From NCBI RefSeq assembly GCF_011089895.1, contig NZ_JAANAT010000001.1, positions 2,170,001 through 2,234,000 of the forward strand: a stretch of DNA of 64,000 nucleotides. The letters run 5' to 3'. The notes under the pieces are model-generated. The model saw nothing but the letters and a program-made list of their open reading frames with translations, did no database searches and was not told the origin of the DNA. The position numbers and the translations under genes were made by a program. This DNA comes from Mucilaginibacter inviolabilis. Lineage in GTDB: Bacteria > Bacteroidota > Bacteroidia > Sphingobacteriales > Sphingobacteriaceae. This document shows, piece by piece, positions 15,622-24,162 of this stretch (position 1 is its first letter; every line of letters starts with the position of its first letter).

Positions 15622-16830
15622 TTATATAGCATGCTTGGCTATGTTCTCCTTTTTCAAGGATAATAAAGCCACTGTAATGGCCACCGAGAGCACGATGTAA
15701 ATGATAGCAAAGCTACGCTGATCATGAATATTGATGAGGCTTACCAGGGCCGAGCTTACAATGGAAACCACCACATATGAACCGCCGCTGGTGATACCGC
15801 TTGCCGTTCCGGCATAGGCAGGGAACCGCATAAAGCAATAAGTAAGGTAAATATTATACATAAAGCCGGCTAAAAAGTGCAGCATCACTACAAAGATCAA
15901 CAACGAAAAAATATTAAAATAGCCGGCATAAAACACACCAAACATAAACATGAGCAGAGCTATACCGAATTGTACCAGGTTGCCGAGCTTCAGTTTTTTA
16001 TGAAAAGGTTTATCTATCAGCATACGGCTCAGCATGCCGCCCGTTAATAGTGATACACCAGAACATAACGAAGCATAACCCGTAATTACCGGGGAGTAAT
16101 GAAAAACATGCTCAATAATAAAAGGAGCCGACATGCCAAAGATGATTACCATAGAATAGCTCAATCCCAAAACAAGCACGCCAATACTGAAATCCTTTGC
16201 CGATAAAAACTCGCGGTAGGTATTTAAAATGGTTTTAAGGTGAAAAGGTTTATAAGCCGCGATGGTTTCGCCGCTGTATATCAGCTCTAAAACTAACATT
16301 ACTGCCCCATATAAGGCCAGAAAATAAAAGTTGGCCTCCCAGCCGATAAAGCTTTGCAGATAGCCCCCCACAAAAGGTGCTACCACAGGCGCGGTTGACC
16401 ATACTACAGAAAGCAAGCTGGTATACTTTTTACGTTTATCACCGGTATATATATCTATAAATAAAGTTCTCTTGGCAACCATGATCAACGAGATCACCAG
16501 GCCCTGAAGCGCCCGCATTACAAAAATAACCTCGATGTTTTTGGTTACAACAATGGCAATGTTACTCAATACAAATACCAGTAAAGAGACAAGAGCAATC
16601 TTATACCGGCCAAAACTATCTACAATACTACCTACAAACAATTGAGATACACCATAACTGATCAGGAAAATGGAAAGCGTTAACCTGATATCAGATGGCG
16701 TGGCGTGAAGGTCGTTCACCATTTGAGGAAACGATGGCACATAAACATCAATCGCAAAACCCGATATGGGTATGATCATAAATGCTAAAATAGTACCTAT
16801 CCATTCGTTTTCTTTTTTAAGCCGCTTCAT
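15622..16830 (-). CDS. MFS drug exporter, Bcr/CflA-like
   Basis: This 402-residue protein has about 12 transmembrane segments. The N-terminal half matches Bcr/CflA multidrug exporters: DVYVPSFPQMVNDLHATPSD after the first helix, then LSIFLISYGVSQLFVGSIVDSFGRYKIAL, which holds motif A (here GSIVDSFGRYK). The family expels drugs or small metabolites by proton antiport across the inner membrane. The AraC gene immediately upstream on the same strand (gap 82 bp) is the likely local regulator. The C-terminus runs into the repeat-rich spacer. Confidence 0.8.
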   Translation of the reverse strand: MKRLKKENEWIGTILAFMIIPISGFAIDVYVPSFPQMVNDLHATPSDIRLTLSIFLISYGVSQLFVGSIVDSFGRYKIALVSLLVFVLSNIAIVVTKNIEVIFVMRALQGLVISLIMVAKRTLFIDIYTGDKRKKYTSLLSVVWSTAPVVAPFVGGYLQSFIGWEANFYFLALYGAVMLVLELIYSGETIAAYKPFHLKTILNTYREFLSAKDFSIGVLVLGLSYSMVIIFGMSAPFIIEHVFHYSPVITGYASLCSGVSLLTGGMLSRMLIDKPFHKKLKLGNLVQFGIALLMFMFGVFYAGYFNIFSLLIFVVMLHFLAGFMYNIYLTYCFMRFPAYAGTASGITSGGSYVVVSIVSSALVSLINIHDQRSFAIIYIVLSVAITVALLSLKKENIAKHAI

Positions 16831-16912
16831 ATTACCTCTAAAATTTACGATACAAAATTAGAAATAGCCAGGCGTACCTATATTACACCATTCAAAGCAA
16901 TTATTAAACAAT

Positions 16913-17833
16913 TCAAACATTTTCGACCAATTGACCGCGATATGATTTTGGACTGCTGCCGGTTTGCCTTTTGAAAAAAACGTTAAAATGCTGCGGATAC
17001 TCAAACCCAAGACCGTTACCAATTTCCGAAATATTCCAGTCGCTGTTCTGGATCAGCGCTATGGCCTCTACCGCAATCCGTTCATTGATAAGCTGCGTGG
17101 TTGATTTTCCCAATACGGCTTTTAACGAATGATTGAGATGATTTACATGCACATGCAACTGACCAGCAAAATCGGCAGGGGTTTTATACAGGATGCCATT
17201 TTGTGGTGACTCTACCGGGAACTGGCTATCCAGTAATTCTATAAAATTATTTACCAGGCGATCTCTTTTCTGTACGCCGATATCTTCGGGACTAAGTGCG
17301 CTTTGAATTTTTATGGCCGTGTAAATAATCAACCGGAGTATATTTTCAACCAGTTCTTTTTTATAAGCAAAGTTGCCGTTGTATTCATTATACATCAGGC
17401 TGAAGTAATACATCAGTGTATCATATTGTTCTTTATCCAAAAAAATGATCGGATAAACACTGTTCTTAAACAGCTCATACAGTTTTTTAAATTCCTTCCT
17501 GAGCTCTGTACTCAGATATTGCTCATTGAACAGGCATATATAACCATCCTTTTCACTGGAAAGCCCCTTCCAGCCAAATTTCACATTCGGGCTGGAAAAA
17601 ATGATAGCGTACTGATCAATGGCTACCTCACCGTTAGCTGTATACAGCATTGCTTTGCCATATATCAAACATATCTTGTAATAATCCCTGCGCTGAAATG
17701 GAAATGCGCTCAGGCAATTGTTCCGCTTCAAAACATTAAAATGACTCGTAGTGCCCTTGGTATTGAGCAACTCAGATGGAATTTCCCTGTTGGTGAGTTG
17801 ATAATAATGTAATAATGTTTCTACCTGTTCCAT
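16913..17833 (-). CDS. AraC-family transcriptional regulator next to MFS gene
   Basis: This 306-residue regulator has an N-terminal sensor domain (about 1-170) and a C-terminal AraC DNA-binding domain. The last 100 residues contain TPADFAGQLHVHVNHLNHSLKAVLGKS (first HTH) and SEIGNGLGFEYPQHFNVFFKRQTGSSPKSYR (second HTH and AraC signature). The ATG at 17833 (MEQVETLL) replaces a longer frame that begins with TTG at 17851. It lies 82 bp upstream of the MFS gene on the same strand and probably controls it. Confidence 0.83.
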   Translation of the reverse strand: MEQVETLLHYYQLTNREIPSELLNTKGTTSHFNVLKRNNCLSAFPFQRRDYYKICLIYGKAMLYTANGEVAIDQYAIIFSSPNVKFGWKGLSSEKDGYICLFNEQYLSTELRKEFKKLYELFKNSVYPIIFLDKEQYDTLMYYFSLMYNEYNGNFAYKKELVENILRLIIYTAIKIQSALSPEDIGVQKRDRLVNNFIELLDSQFPVESPQNGILYKTPADFAGQLHVHVNHLNHSLKAVLGKSTTQLINERIAVEAIALIQNSDWNISEIGNGLGFEYPQHFNVFFKRQTGSSPKSYRGQLVENV

Positions 17834-17929
17834 ACTAACAAAATTAAACAATTCAAATAAAGCAGGCAGTATCTATCGTAATCTCCATGTCATTATCAGC
17901 TACATAGGCATTGATGATAATAATCCACG

Positions 17930-18073
17930 CCCATTCAAGCGTCCTCCGCTTGAATGCAGGGCCATATGAGCGTCCACGCTCATGTGCTATCCAATTTGAT
18001 AAAGGTGAGTGCAGATGCTCACCGAAGTATTAGCGCAAGCGGAGGACGCTTGAACTGGCACCATATGAATGGG
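17930..18073. repeat. Multi-hairpin inverted repeat, family R6 (copy a)
   Basis: Outer arms are CCCATTCAAGCGTCCTCCGC and the complementary sequence ending ATGAATGGG. Each arm can fold on itself (TTCAAGCG...CGCTTGAA), and two internal hairpins (GAGCGTCCACGCTC; GTGAGTGCAGATGCTCAC) sit in the centre. A short relative is at 34384-34408. Confidence 0.65.
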
Positions 18074-18134
18074 CAAAGAAATCCTTGCTCCTTGTTCCAA
18101 AAATCCTTACTCCAAGAATCTCCTTAAAATTTCG

Positions 18135-18402
18135 TATCTTTATATCAACAGCGGCCCGCTTGTCTTTTCAGGAGACAAGCGGGCTGTTTAGTTAGGGATA
18201 AAAGAGGTTAAAAATCGATCATTTTATATTCAATAATTTGACTATCAATAACCTAATACTTTTTAAACCTTTCAAAACCCACCAAAAATTTGTTAAAAAG
18301 TGTTAAAATCGATGGTTTTGGATGAATTTTCGCCAGTTTTTGAAGCATTTTCACCCCATTTTCGATCATAAAAGTGTTAAAATTCAAGGTTTAAAAAGTT
18401 TT
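18135..18402 (+). other. Conserved noncoding element CNE-A (structured RNA candidate)
   Basis: Order on the plus strand: -7-like box TATCTTTA (18135-18142); 12-bp GC hairpin (18154-18165 with 18173-18184); linker; 142-nt core (18258-18399). The core is closed by ACTTTTTAAACCTT and its exact complement AAGGTTTAAAAAGT, and has AAAAGTGTTAAAAT at 18296 and 18370. The copy at 58329-58602 (minus) has the same order and spacings: a 56-nt ungapped block (18254-18309 versus 58422-58477) with few mismatches, a 33-nt block (18370-18402 versus 58329-58361) with one, and a diverged 60-nt centre of equal length. No open frame spans it. It ends 17 bp from the stop codon of the convergent dioxygenase gene. 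With R6 it fills the gap 17834-18419. Confidence 0.7.
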
Positions 18403-18419
18403 ATGTTCAATAAATGGCA

Positions 18420-19403
18420 TCACCATTTGTCTAAACCCAGCAACTTTTTGCCCAATGGTGAAAGTTGGGCAACGGGATTTTTCTTCTCCCGTTCCAATGG
18501 GTCGCCCGGGAAAGCGTAGCCCTGCATGGCTTCCCGGTTTTGCCAGCTGTTGATGCGCCATTGCCGCAGTTCGTCATTATGTTCCTGGGCGGGCATCATG
18601 GCCACATACTGGGCAATACGCACTTTATTACCACTGGTATTGGGCCTGATGCCGTGAGGCTGTAAACTATTGAAAATCAAAAGATCACCGGCTTCCAGCT
18701 TTACTTTAACAATATCAAAGCCGGTAGTATCGGGCTTATAATGGTCGCGATCAGCGGGTTGGGTTAGCTTCCAGGTATCATAAGTGCGATAAAGCTCAGG
18801 GATACATTGAAAACCGCCCATATTTTCGTCGGTTTGATCGGCCAGGGCCAATACACCCTGCACGTTTTGGGGTTTGGTTTCGGGATCGTAATCCCAATGG
18901 ATAAAACCCTTGTACTCAAAACCGGGTCGTACTGGGAAATTCAGGTTGGCACGGTCGATGTTGGCCCAAAGTTTTTCGGTACCCCAGATATCAGCAAAGG
19001 CCTGGTGCACACGAGGATACTGGCGATTGTCCCACAAATACTGGTGGTTGTAAATTTCAACCATACCGGTATTATTCAGTTCTTTCATTTGCATTTGAGC
19101 ATTGGGCCTTTTGTACCAGCTTTCTATATCGTTGGGATCTTTATCCTCGTATTGCCACAGGTAGTCGGCTGTGCGTTGGGCCATTTCCTTGGGGATAGCG
19201 TTCTTAACAATTACGTAGCCATTGGTTACCCAAAAGCTCCAGTCGTCCTCGCTCAATACCCTCAGGGGTTGCCCGTTACTGCGATCGTTCAATTTTACCT
19301 GGCTCGATTTGGCCGCAGAGGGATTACCCGGGATATCTTTATGGGCTTCGTTAGGATTCATTGTAGGTGCCATAGCGGCCATAGTTTTGCTTGTTGCTTC
19401 CAT
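18420..19403 (-). CDS. Phytanoyl-CoA dioxygenase (PhyH) family protein
   Basis: This 327-residue protein is of the PhyH type of Fe(II)/2-oxoglutarate oxygenases. The iron ligands are likely the His and Asp in GFIHWDYDPETKP (HWD, about 168-170) and the distal His in LIFNSLQPHGIRPN (about 251-259). Arg in NKVRIAQYVAM probably binds 2-oxoglutarate. The substrate is unknown; PhyH proteins in bacteria act on diverse small molecules. It is divergent from an AraC regulator (19532), which is the natural candidate for its control. About 45 Ala/Met/Asn-rich N-terminal residues are poorly conserved in appearance. Confidence 0.8.
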   Translation of the reverse strand: MEATSKTMAAMAPTMNPNEAHKDIPGNPSAAKSSQVKLNDRSNGQPLRVLSEDDWSFWVTNGYVIVKNAIPKEMAQRTADYLWQYEDKDPNDIESWYKRPNAQMQMKELNNTGMVEIYNHQYLWDNRQYPRVHQAFADIWGTEKLWANIDRANLNFPVRPGFEYKGFIHWDYDPETKPQNVQGVLALADQTDENMGGFQCIPELYRTYDTWKLTQPADRDHYKPDTTGFDIVKVKLEAGDLLIFNSLQPHGIRPNTSGNKVRIAQYVAMMPAQEHNDELRQWRINSWQNREAMQGYAFPGDPLEREKKNPVAQLSPLGKKLLGLDKW

Positions 19404-19447
19404 GATCTATGTGTTGGTTAATAATTCAAAATTACAGGGATACAACA

Positions 19448-19462
19448 AGCGGTATATCCGCT
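19448..19462. promoter_or_regulatory. Palindrome in the PhyH/AraC divergent promoter region
   Basis: AGCGGTATATCCGCT has 5-bp GC-rich arms. It lies between the divergent dioxygenase and AraC genes, in an otherwise AT-rich 128-bp gap. It is a candidate operator. Confidence 0.4.
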
Positions 19463-19531
19463 ACAATGATCAATATTTGTTCTACATTGACTTATTTAAT
19501 ACATTTATGATAAAAAATTATACAATACAAG

Positions 19532-20380
19532 ATGAATCAGATACAACTGGAGCGAATAGAATTTGAGCCGGGAAAATCATTCAAACTGTTTTCGCCCAGG
19601 CTGCGCAACACTTTTTTGTGGCATTATCACCCGGAGGTGGAGTTGGTTTATGTGGAGGCCGACGCCGGTATCCGTCATGTAGGCACACATATTTCGGGCT
19701 ATACTCAAAGCGACCTGGTGTTTATCGGCCCTAACCTCCCCCATCTCAATTTTGATTATCGCCTGCGCAGTGATTATCATCAGATAGTAGTACAGCTACG
19801 AACCGATTTTATGGGCGATGCCATCAACTATGCTCCCGAACTTCAACTGGTGAATAAACTATTCAAAAACGCTGCGTATGGCGTTGCCTTTCATGGCGAT
19901 ACCCGGGCGTTGGTGGCACAAAAGCTGAAGGCCATAGGTAACCTGAGCAATTTTGATCAGCTACTGGAACTGATGAACATTTTTCGGATACTGGCTGATT
20001 CTAAAGAATATACCCTGCTCAATAATGACGAAAACAGCAAGGATTTTATCCTGAAGGACAAGATCAGGATGGGTGCTATTTACGAATATATTGACGCCCA
20101 CTATGCACAAAAACCAGATGTAAACGTAGTCGCAGGGAAAGTAAATCTAACTACCCCAGCCTTTTGCCGGTATTTTAAACGACAAACCCATATCACTTTT
20201 ACCGATTTTGTAAACCAATACCGTATCGAACGTGCCAAAAATCTGTTGATGCAGGATAAAAACATCACCGAAACCTGCTATGCAGTTGGATTTGAAAGCT
20301 TGAGTTATTTTAATAAACTGTTTAACAAATTAGTTGGTCAAAATCCGTCAGAGTTTAAAAAAAAGTGGGTGGCCGGCTAA
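19532..20380 (+). CDS. AraC-family transcriptional regulator with cupin N-terminus
   Basis: This 282-residue regulator has an N-terminal cupin (FLWHYHPEVELVYVEADAGIRHVGTH, with His-x-His and Glu). The C-terminal AraC domain contains VNVVAGKVNLTTPAFCRYFKR (first HTH) and ITETCYAVGFESLSYFNKLFNK followed by GQNPSEFKK (second HTH and signature). This layout is that of sugar-type AraC activators. It diverges from the PhyH dioxygenase gene and lies 60 bp upstream of an SGNH hydrolase gene that has its own -7 box. Confidence 0.85.
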   Translation: MNQIQLERIEFEPGKSFKLFSPRLRNTFLWHYHPEVELVYVEADAGIRHVGTHISGYTQSDLVFIGPNLPHLNFDYRLRSDYHQIVVQLRTDFMGDAINYAPELQLVNKLFKNAAYGVAFHGDTRALVAQKLKAIGNLSNFDQLLELMNIFRILADSKEYTLLNNDENSKDFILKDKIRMGAIYEYIDAHYAQKPDVNVVAGKVNLTTPAFCRYFKRQTHITFTDFVNQYRIERAKNLLMQDKNITETCYAVGFESLSYFNKLFNKLVGQNPSEFKKKWVAG

Positions 20381-20414
20381 AATCAGTATTGAAGATCTCC
20401 AAACAAAGAATTTA

Positions 20415-20422
20415 TATATTTA
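20415..20422 (+). promoter_or_regulatory. Putative -7 box for the SGNH hydrolase gene
   Basis: TATATTTA lies 18 bp before the ATG at 20441, one base from TAnnTTTG. Confidence 0.4.
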
Positions 20423-20440
20423 GCATCATATTACAACACT

Positions 20441-21115
20441 ATGAAAATAAACCTATTAATCATTGCACTCATTTTTCTTTCATCGGCAGCATCAGCGCAA
20501 ACCCAACTGGTTAAAAACCTACAGGCCGGCAAACCACAGGTCCTGGTTGTTTATGGTACTAGCTTAACCGCGGGCGCTGGCGGGCATGCCTGGGTAGATG
20601 CCGTCGCTGCTGATCTGAATGAAAAGTACCACAATAATTTAACCGTGTATAATGCGGCTAAAAGTGCGATGTGGTCAACCTGGGGCGTACAGCATTTGGA
20701 AGATAGCGTGATCAGCAAAAAGCCCGATGCCGTTTTAATTGAGTTTAGTATGAATGATGCTTTCCTCAACTATAAAACTAGCAGGGAACTTGCTACACTA
20801 AATCTGAACTATATGATCGACCGTATTAAACTGTATAATCCGGATTGTGAAATCATTCTGCAAACCATGGATATAGCACTCGACAAACATGCAGCCGACC
20901 GCCCCGAGCTGAACAGCTATTACGATCTATACAGGCAGATAGCTAAAAAACGAAAATTGTTATTGATTGATCATTATCCGCATTGGAAGACAATACTGGA
21001 TAAGGGGAAAGAAGAATATTTGACTTATGTACCGGATGGCTTGCATCCCGATCCTGAAGGGGCCGTCAAGATCATAGCGCCTTATGTAGTTGAAAAACTG
21101 ATGGCAGGAAAATAG
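20441..21115 (+). CDS. Secreted SGNH/GDSL-type hydrolase
   Basis: This 224-residue protein has a signal peptide (MKINLLIIALIFLSSAASAQ). The block I serine motif is VVYGTSLTAGAGG (GTS in place of GDS), block III is EFSMNDAF (GxND-like Asn), and block V is VPDGLHPDPEG (DxxH catalytic pair). These fit SGNH hydrolases, which deacylate sugars or lipids, or act as carbohydrate esterases. The closest type appears to be the GDSL family found beside polysaccharide-use genes in Bacteroidota. The substrate is unknown. Confidence 0.82.
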   Translation: MKINLLIIALIFLSSAASAQTQLVKNLQAGKPQVLVVYGTSLTAGAGGHAWVDAVAADLNEKYHNNLTVYNAAKSAMWSTWGVQHLEDSVISKKPDAVLIEFSMNDAFLNYKTSRELATLNLNYMIDRIKLYNPDCEIILQTMDIALDKHAADRPELNSYYDLYRQIAKKRKLLLIDHYPHWKTILDKGKEEYLTYVPDGLHPDPEGAVKIIAPYVVEKLMAGK

Positions 21116-21124
21116 CTATAAAAA

Positions 21125-21154
21125 GACAAAGCCACCCGGCTTCAGGTGGCTTTG
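21125..21154. terminator. Bidirectional terminator between SGNH and GIN genes
   Basis: ACAAAGCCACC pairs with GGTGGCTTTGT around an 8-nt loop, between convergent genes. Confidence 0.7.
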
Positions 21155-21182
21155 TTCGGTTATAAGCCTGGTGTGATGGTGA

Positions 21183-21785
21183 TTATAAACCTGCATACTC
21201 ATCTGCTTTAATTTTTGCACCATTCAATACTTCGGTGGTGTGTTCGGCTATCAGGTTTGATCCGTTTACGGTTGATCCATAGCTGCGGTTTAATCTATAT
21301 TCATTAACAGAACCACTCAGGTTAGCGCAGGCTTTATCGTTCATGGTAACACGGGCGCTGTAAGCATCCAATTTTAAAGTGGCGGAAGCGTTATTGTACA
21401 GCTTTACATCCAGTTCAATGGCTGATAGGTTACCGAATGAGCTGATATTGGCATTATCATAAGCAGTTATTTCGGATAGCTCTTTGGCTGTAACCCAAAC
21501 AACTAATTTTTCGGCCTTGTTATATGAGGTGATGCGTAATACACCGTTCTTTGATTGTACCAACGCGTTTTCGGCGTAATATCGGTTGTAAACCTTTACT
21601 TCGTCGGCTGTGCCGTTTGAAACATATACCTGAACATTACCATAAACTTCGATCTTGTTAATGCGGGTGATGTCGGTTAAAACGATGGCCTTGTTGTTGT
21701 TATTATTAACAGTGGCTTGTGCTTGATTTCCTAATCCAAATACCATAGCTGCTACGGTAAACATGGTGATTGCTAAAGTTTTCAT
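21183..21785 (-). CDS. Secreted GIN-domain (DUF2807) protein, paralogue 2
   Basis: This 200-residue protein has a signal peptide (about 1-25, ending NQAQA) and one DUF2807 region of short beta strands (ITRINKIEVYGNVQVYVSNG through to MNDKACANLSGSVNEYRLN). It is closely similar to the protein at 10835-11446; the genes are 10 kb apart on the same strand. Both share 16-bp-spaced ECF-like promoter elements and a 21-bp-phased repeat at nearly equal distance upstream. Paralogue 2 lacks the VVKEV stretch before the domain and differs in its tail (KADEYAGL). Function is unknown, but coordinated stress-type regulation is suggested. Confidence 0.8.
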   Translation of the reverse strand: MKTLAITMFTVAAMVFGLGNQAQATVNNNNNKAIVLTDITRINKIEVYGNVQVYVSNGTADEVKVYNRYYAENALVQSKNGVLRITSYNKAEKLVVWVTAKELSEITAYDNANISSFGNLSAIELDVKLYNNASATLKLDAYSARVTMNDKACANLSGSVNEYRLNRSYGSTVNGSNLIAEHTTEVLNGAKIKADEYAGL

Positions 21786-21842
21786 AATTTTAATATTTTG
21801 ATTGTCAGTTGATTAATATTGTTATTTTAAATACACCAATAT

Positions 21843-21867
21843 GACGATCGCACTAAAAAAACGTTAC
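21843..21867 (-). promoter_or_regulatory. ECF-sigma-like promoter of GIN paralogue 2
   Basis: On the minus strand, GTAAC (21867-21863), 16 nt, then CGTC (21846-21843), followed by ATA. Spacing equals that of paralogue 1. Confidence 0.6.
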
Positions 21868-21905
21868 AGCGATATGGCCTGTAATAGTTGTACGTCGGGA
21901 TTTTG

Positions 21906-21934
21906 TCGGTAAGGGCGGGAATGTTGTCGGTGAA
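21906..21934 (-). promoter_or_regulatory. 21-bp-phased direct repeat upstream of GIN paralogue 2
   Basis: On the minus strand TTCACCGA and CTTACCGA are 21 bp apart. The nearest copy is 38 bp from the ECF-like -35, exactly as upstream of paralogue 1. Confidence 0.5.
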
Positions 21935-22043
21935 ATTGGGAAGAAAATATGGGTGCAAAGTGCGGGTACGGGAGTTTAGGTGGAATGATTAGGGCAATAG
22001 GCGAATAAACATGGCTCAGACAACACGATCCACGAACCTCTAA

Positions 22044-23939
22044 TCAGGCCAGGTAATACTTCTCGCCGTCTGTTTTTATTTTACCGGCATCCAGCAACAG
22101 GCGGATAGTTTCCATCTTTTCCTTTTCGGTGCCTACATTAATGGTATTAACCAGCATACCTATATCAGGGGTAGCTATACCTAAAAACTGTACAATTTCA
22201 TGGGTAATATTATCAAATATTTCGTCGGCGTTTTTCTGGCGTTTCTCCTCCAGGCAAATGTCGCACACGCCACATTTACGGGCATTAGTTTCATCAAAAT
22301 AGGCCAGCAGCATTTGACTGCGGCATTTTTTGGCAGTAGCATAGGCAAAAACCGCTTCCATTTTCTGGCGATAGATTTCCTTGCGTTCCTCAATATATTT
22401 TTTGTTGATGAAGAGACGATCGGCCTGCTGGCGTGGCTTTAGATAAGTAACCTGCGGCTGATCGGTCTGCTGTAAATAACTGATGAGCCCAAACTCCTGT
22501 AGTTGCATCAATCCATCAATCACTTGCTGAACGTTCAGATTAGTACGTCGTGACAGGTCGTATTCTTTCAAGCGCACATAATTTTCAAACGAACCACCGT
22601 AGGAACGCAGCAGGGTTTTAATAAATGGATCCCAGCCGGCGTTCTGTATCTGGAAGTTATATAATACCTCATTCACCACCTCAAACCGAAAACGCGATGG
22701 CAGAAACACGCTTTCGTTGAACGACAGGTATTCGTCCTTTTCCAGAAATTTGAGTGCGTTGAGCGTTTTAACGGCATCCAATTTAAATCGACTGCAAAAA
22801 TCGCCCAGATCAAGACCAAAGCTCAAACCCTCACCTGCTCCATAAGCCAGCTGGTAATAATTGGCCAGGCAATGGTACACATGCTTAATTTCCTCTACCG
22901 AGGGAAAATTCAACAGGAACATTTTTTCCTGCCTTAGCCTATCGGAATTGGTGTATAGTAAAATAGCGTAAGCTTTTTGTTCGTCACGCCCGGCACGCCC
23001 GCCTTCCTGATAATAAGCTTCCAGGCTTTCGGGCATATCTTTATGAATCACAAAGCGCACATCTGGTTTATCAATGCCCATACCAAAAGCATTAGTGGCC
23101 ACAATAATGCGGGTACGATTATTTTTCCAGCTCTCCTGTTTTTCCGCCCGCTGATCCATAGATAAGCCGGCGTGATAATAATCGGCTTTAATACCACTCT
23201 CGTTATAAAATTTGGCAATATCAGCAGCATCCCGGCGGCTACGCACATAAACAATACCGCTGCCTTTTACACCACGGGCAATATCCAGCATCTTTTGCAG
23301 CTTGTTTTCGGCATTTTGCACCACATAGCTAATATTACGGCGCTCAAAGCTTTGCTGGTAAACAACCGCGTCTTTAAATAATAATTTCTGCTGGATATCA
23401 TCCTTCACTTCAGCCGTAGCGGTGGCTGTGAGGGCTAATACAGGAACTGAGGGGTGTAATTCCCGAAGATCGGCAATATGCAGGTATGGTGGCCGGAAAT
23501 CATAGCCCCACTGCGATATACAATGTGCTTCATCAATGGCTATGAGGTTTACTTTCATATACTTGATCCGCTCGCGCACCAGTTCAGATAGCAAGCGCTC
23601 GGGCGACAGGTACAGGAATTTAACCGAACCGTAAATACAGTTATCCAGCGCCAAGTCTATCTCCCGCAAACCCATACCCGATACAATGGCTACGGCATTG
23701 ATACCTTTGGCTTTCAGGTTTTCTACCTGATCTTTCATGAGGGCTATCAGCGGCGATACTACGATACATACCCCCTCTTTAGCTAACGCGGGTACCTGGA
23801 AACAAACGGATTTACCACCACCGGTAGGCAACAGAGCCAGGGTATCACGTCCTAATAAAACAGACTTGATGATCTCCGCCTGCATCGGCCGGAAACTATC
23901 GTGGTTCCAGTACTGTTTTAATATTTCCTCTATGGTCAT
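22044..23939 (-). CDS. recQ: ATP-dependent DNA helicase of the RecQ family
   Basis: This 631-residue 3'-5' helicase has Walker A LLPTGGGKS (36-44), the DEAH box in IAIDEAHCISQWGYDFRPPY (motif II plus the aromatic-rich loop specific to RecQ), and motif VI in QEGGRAGRDE. The zinc-binding RecQ-Ct region near residues 540-565 has Cys in CRSQMLLAYF and CGVCDIC. A winged-helix stretch precedes it in an unusual order, and no HRDC domain is recognisable. This is common in the shorter Bacteroidota RecQ paralogue, so another RecQ elsewhere in the genome is likely (inference). Role: recombination repair and fork processing. Confidence 0.88.
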   Translation of the reverse strand: MTIEEILKQYWNHDSFRPMQAEIIKSVLLGRDTLALLPTGGGKSVCFQVPALAKEGVCIVVSPLIALMKDQVENLKAKGINAVAIVSGMGLREIDLALDNCIYGSVKFLYLSPERLLSELVRERIKYMKVNLIAIDEAHCISQWGYDFRPPYLHIADLRELHPSVPVLALTATATAEVKDDIQQKLLFKDAVVYQQSFERRNISYVVQNAENKLQKMLDIARGVKGSGIVYVRSRRDAADIAKFYNESGIKADYYHAGLSMDQRAEKQESWKNNRTRIIVATNAFGMGIDKPDVRFVIHKDMPESLEAYYQEGGRAGRDEQKAYAILLYTNSDRLRQEKMFLLNFPSVEEIKHVYHCLANYYQLAYGAGEGLSFGLDLGDFCSRFKLDAVKTLNALKFLEKDEYLSFNESVFLPSRFRFEVVNEVLYNFQIQNAGWDPFIKTLLRSYGGSFENYVRLKEYDLSRRTNLNVQQVIDGLMQLQEFGLISYLQQTDQPQVTYLKPRQQADRLFINKKYIEERKEIYRQKMEAVFAYATAKKCRSQMLLAYFDETNARKCGVCDICLEEKRQKNADEIFDNITHEIVQFLGIATPDIGMLVNTINVGTEKEKMETIRLLLDAGKIKTDGEKYYLA

Positions 23940-23958
23940 TATTAGTTCATGGTAGATA

Positions 23959-24156
23959 GTTCATGGATCATAGTTGATGGTACATAGATAACCGTCTGAA
24001 AGCAGCCAGAAACAAATTTGCCATCCTCACTTGCAAACTACAAACATATTCATTCAAAGTCAGAGACTTCGAATGACCTTTAATAAAAATAGCGGTGACA
24101 AAATCACCGCTATTTTTTTATTTCTGACCATGAACCATCAACTATGATCCATGAAC
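23959..24156. repeat. Word-repeat inverted repeat W3 (22-bp perfect arms)
   Basis: Arms 23959-23980 and 24135-24156 are exact complements built from GTTCATGG/ATCATAGTTGATGG words. A further degenerate word lies at 23944-23958. The gltA terminator hairpin sits inside the loop. Confidence 0.75.
24085..24117 (-). terminator. Terminator of citrate synthase gene
   Basis: AAAAATAGCGGTGA pairs with TCACCGCTATTTTT around CAAAA, 46 bp after the gltA stop. Confidence 0.75.
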
Positions 24157-24162
24157 CAAATA

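Noticed and set aside
18310..18369. A protein-coding explanation for the CNE-A core
   Set aside because: The 60-nt centre has diverged at all positions with no reading frame kept in the two copies.
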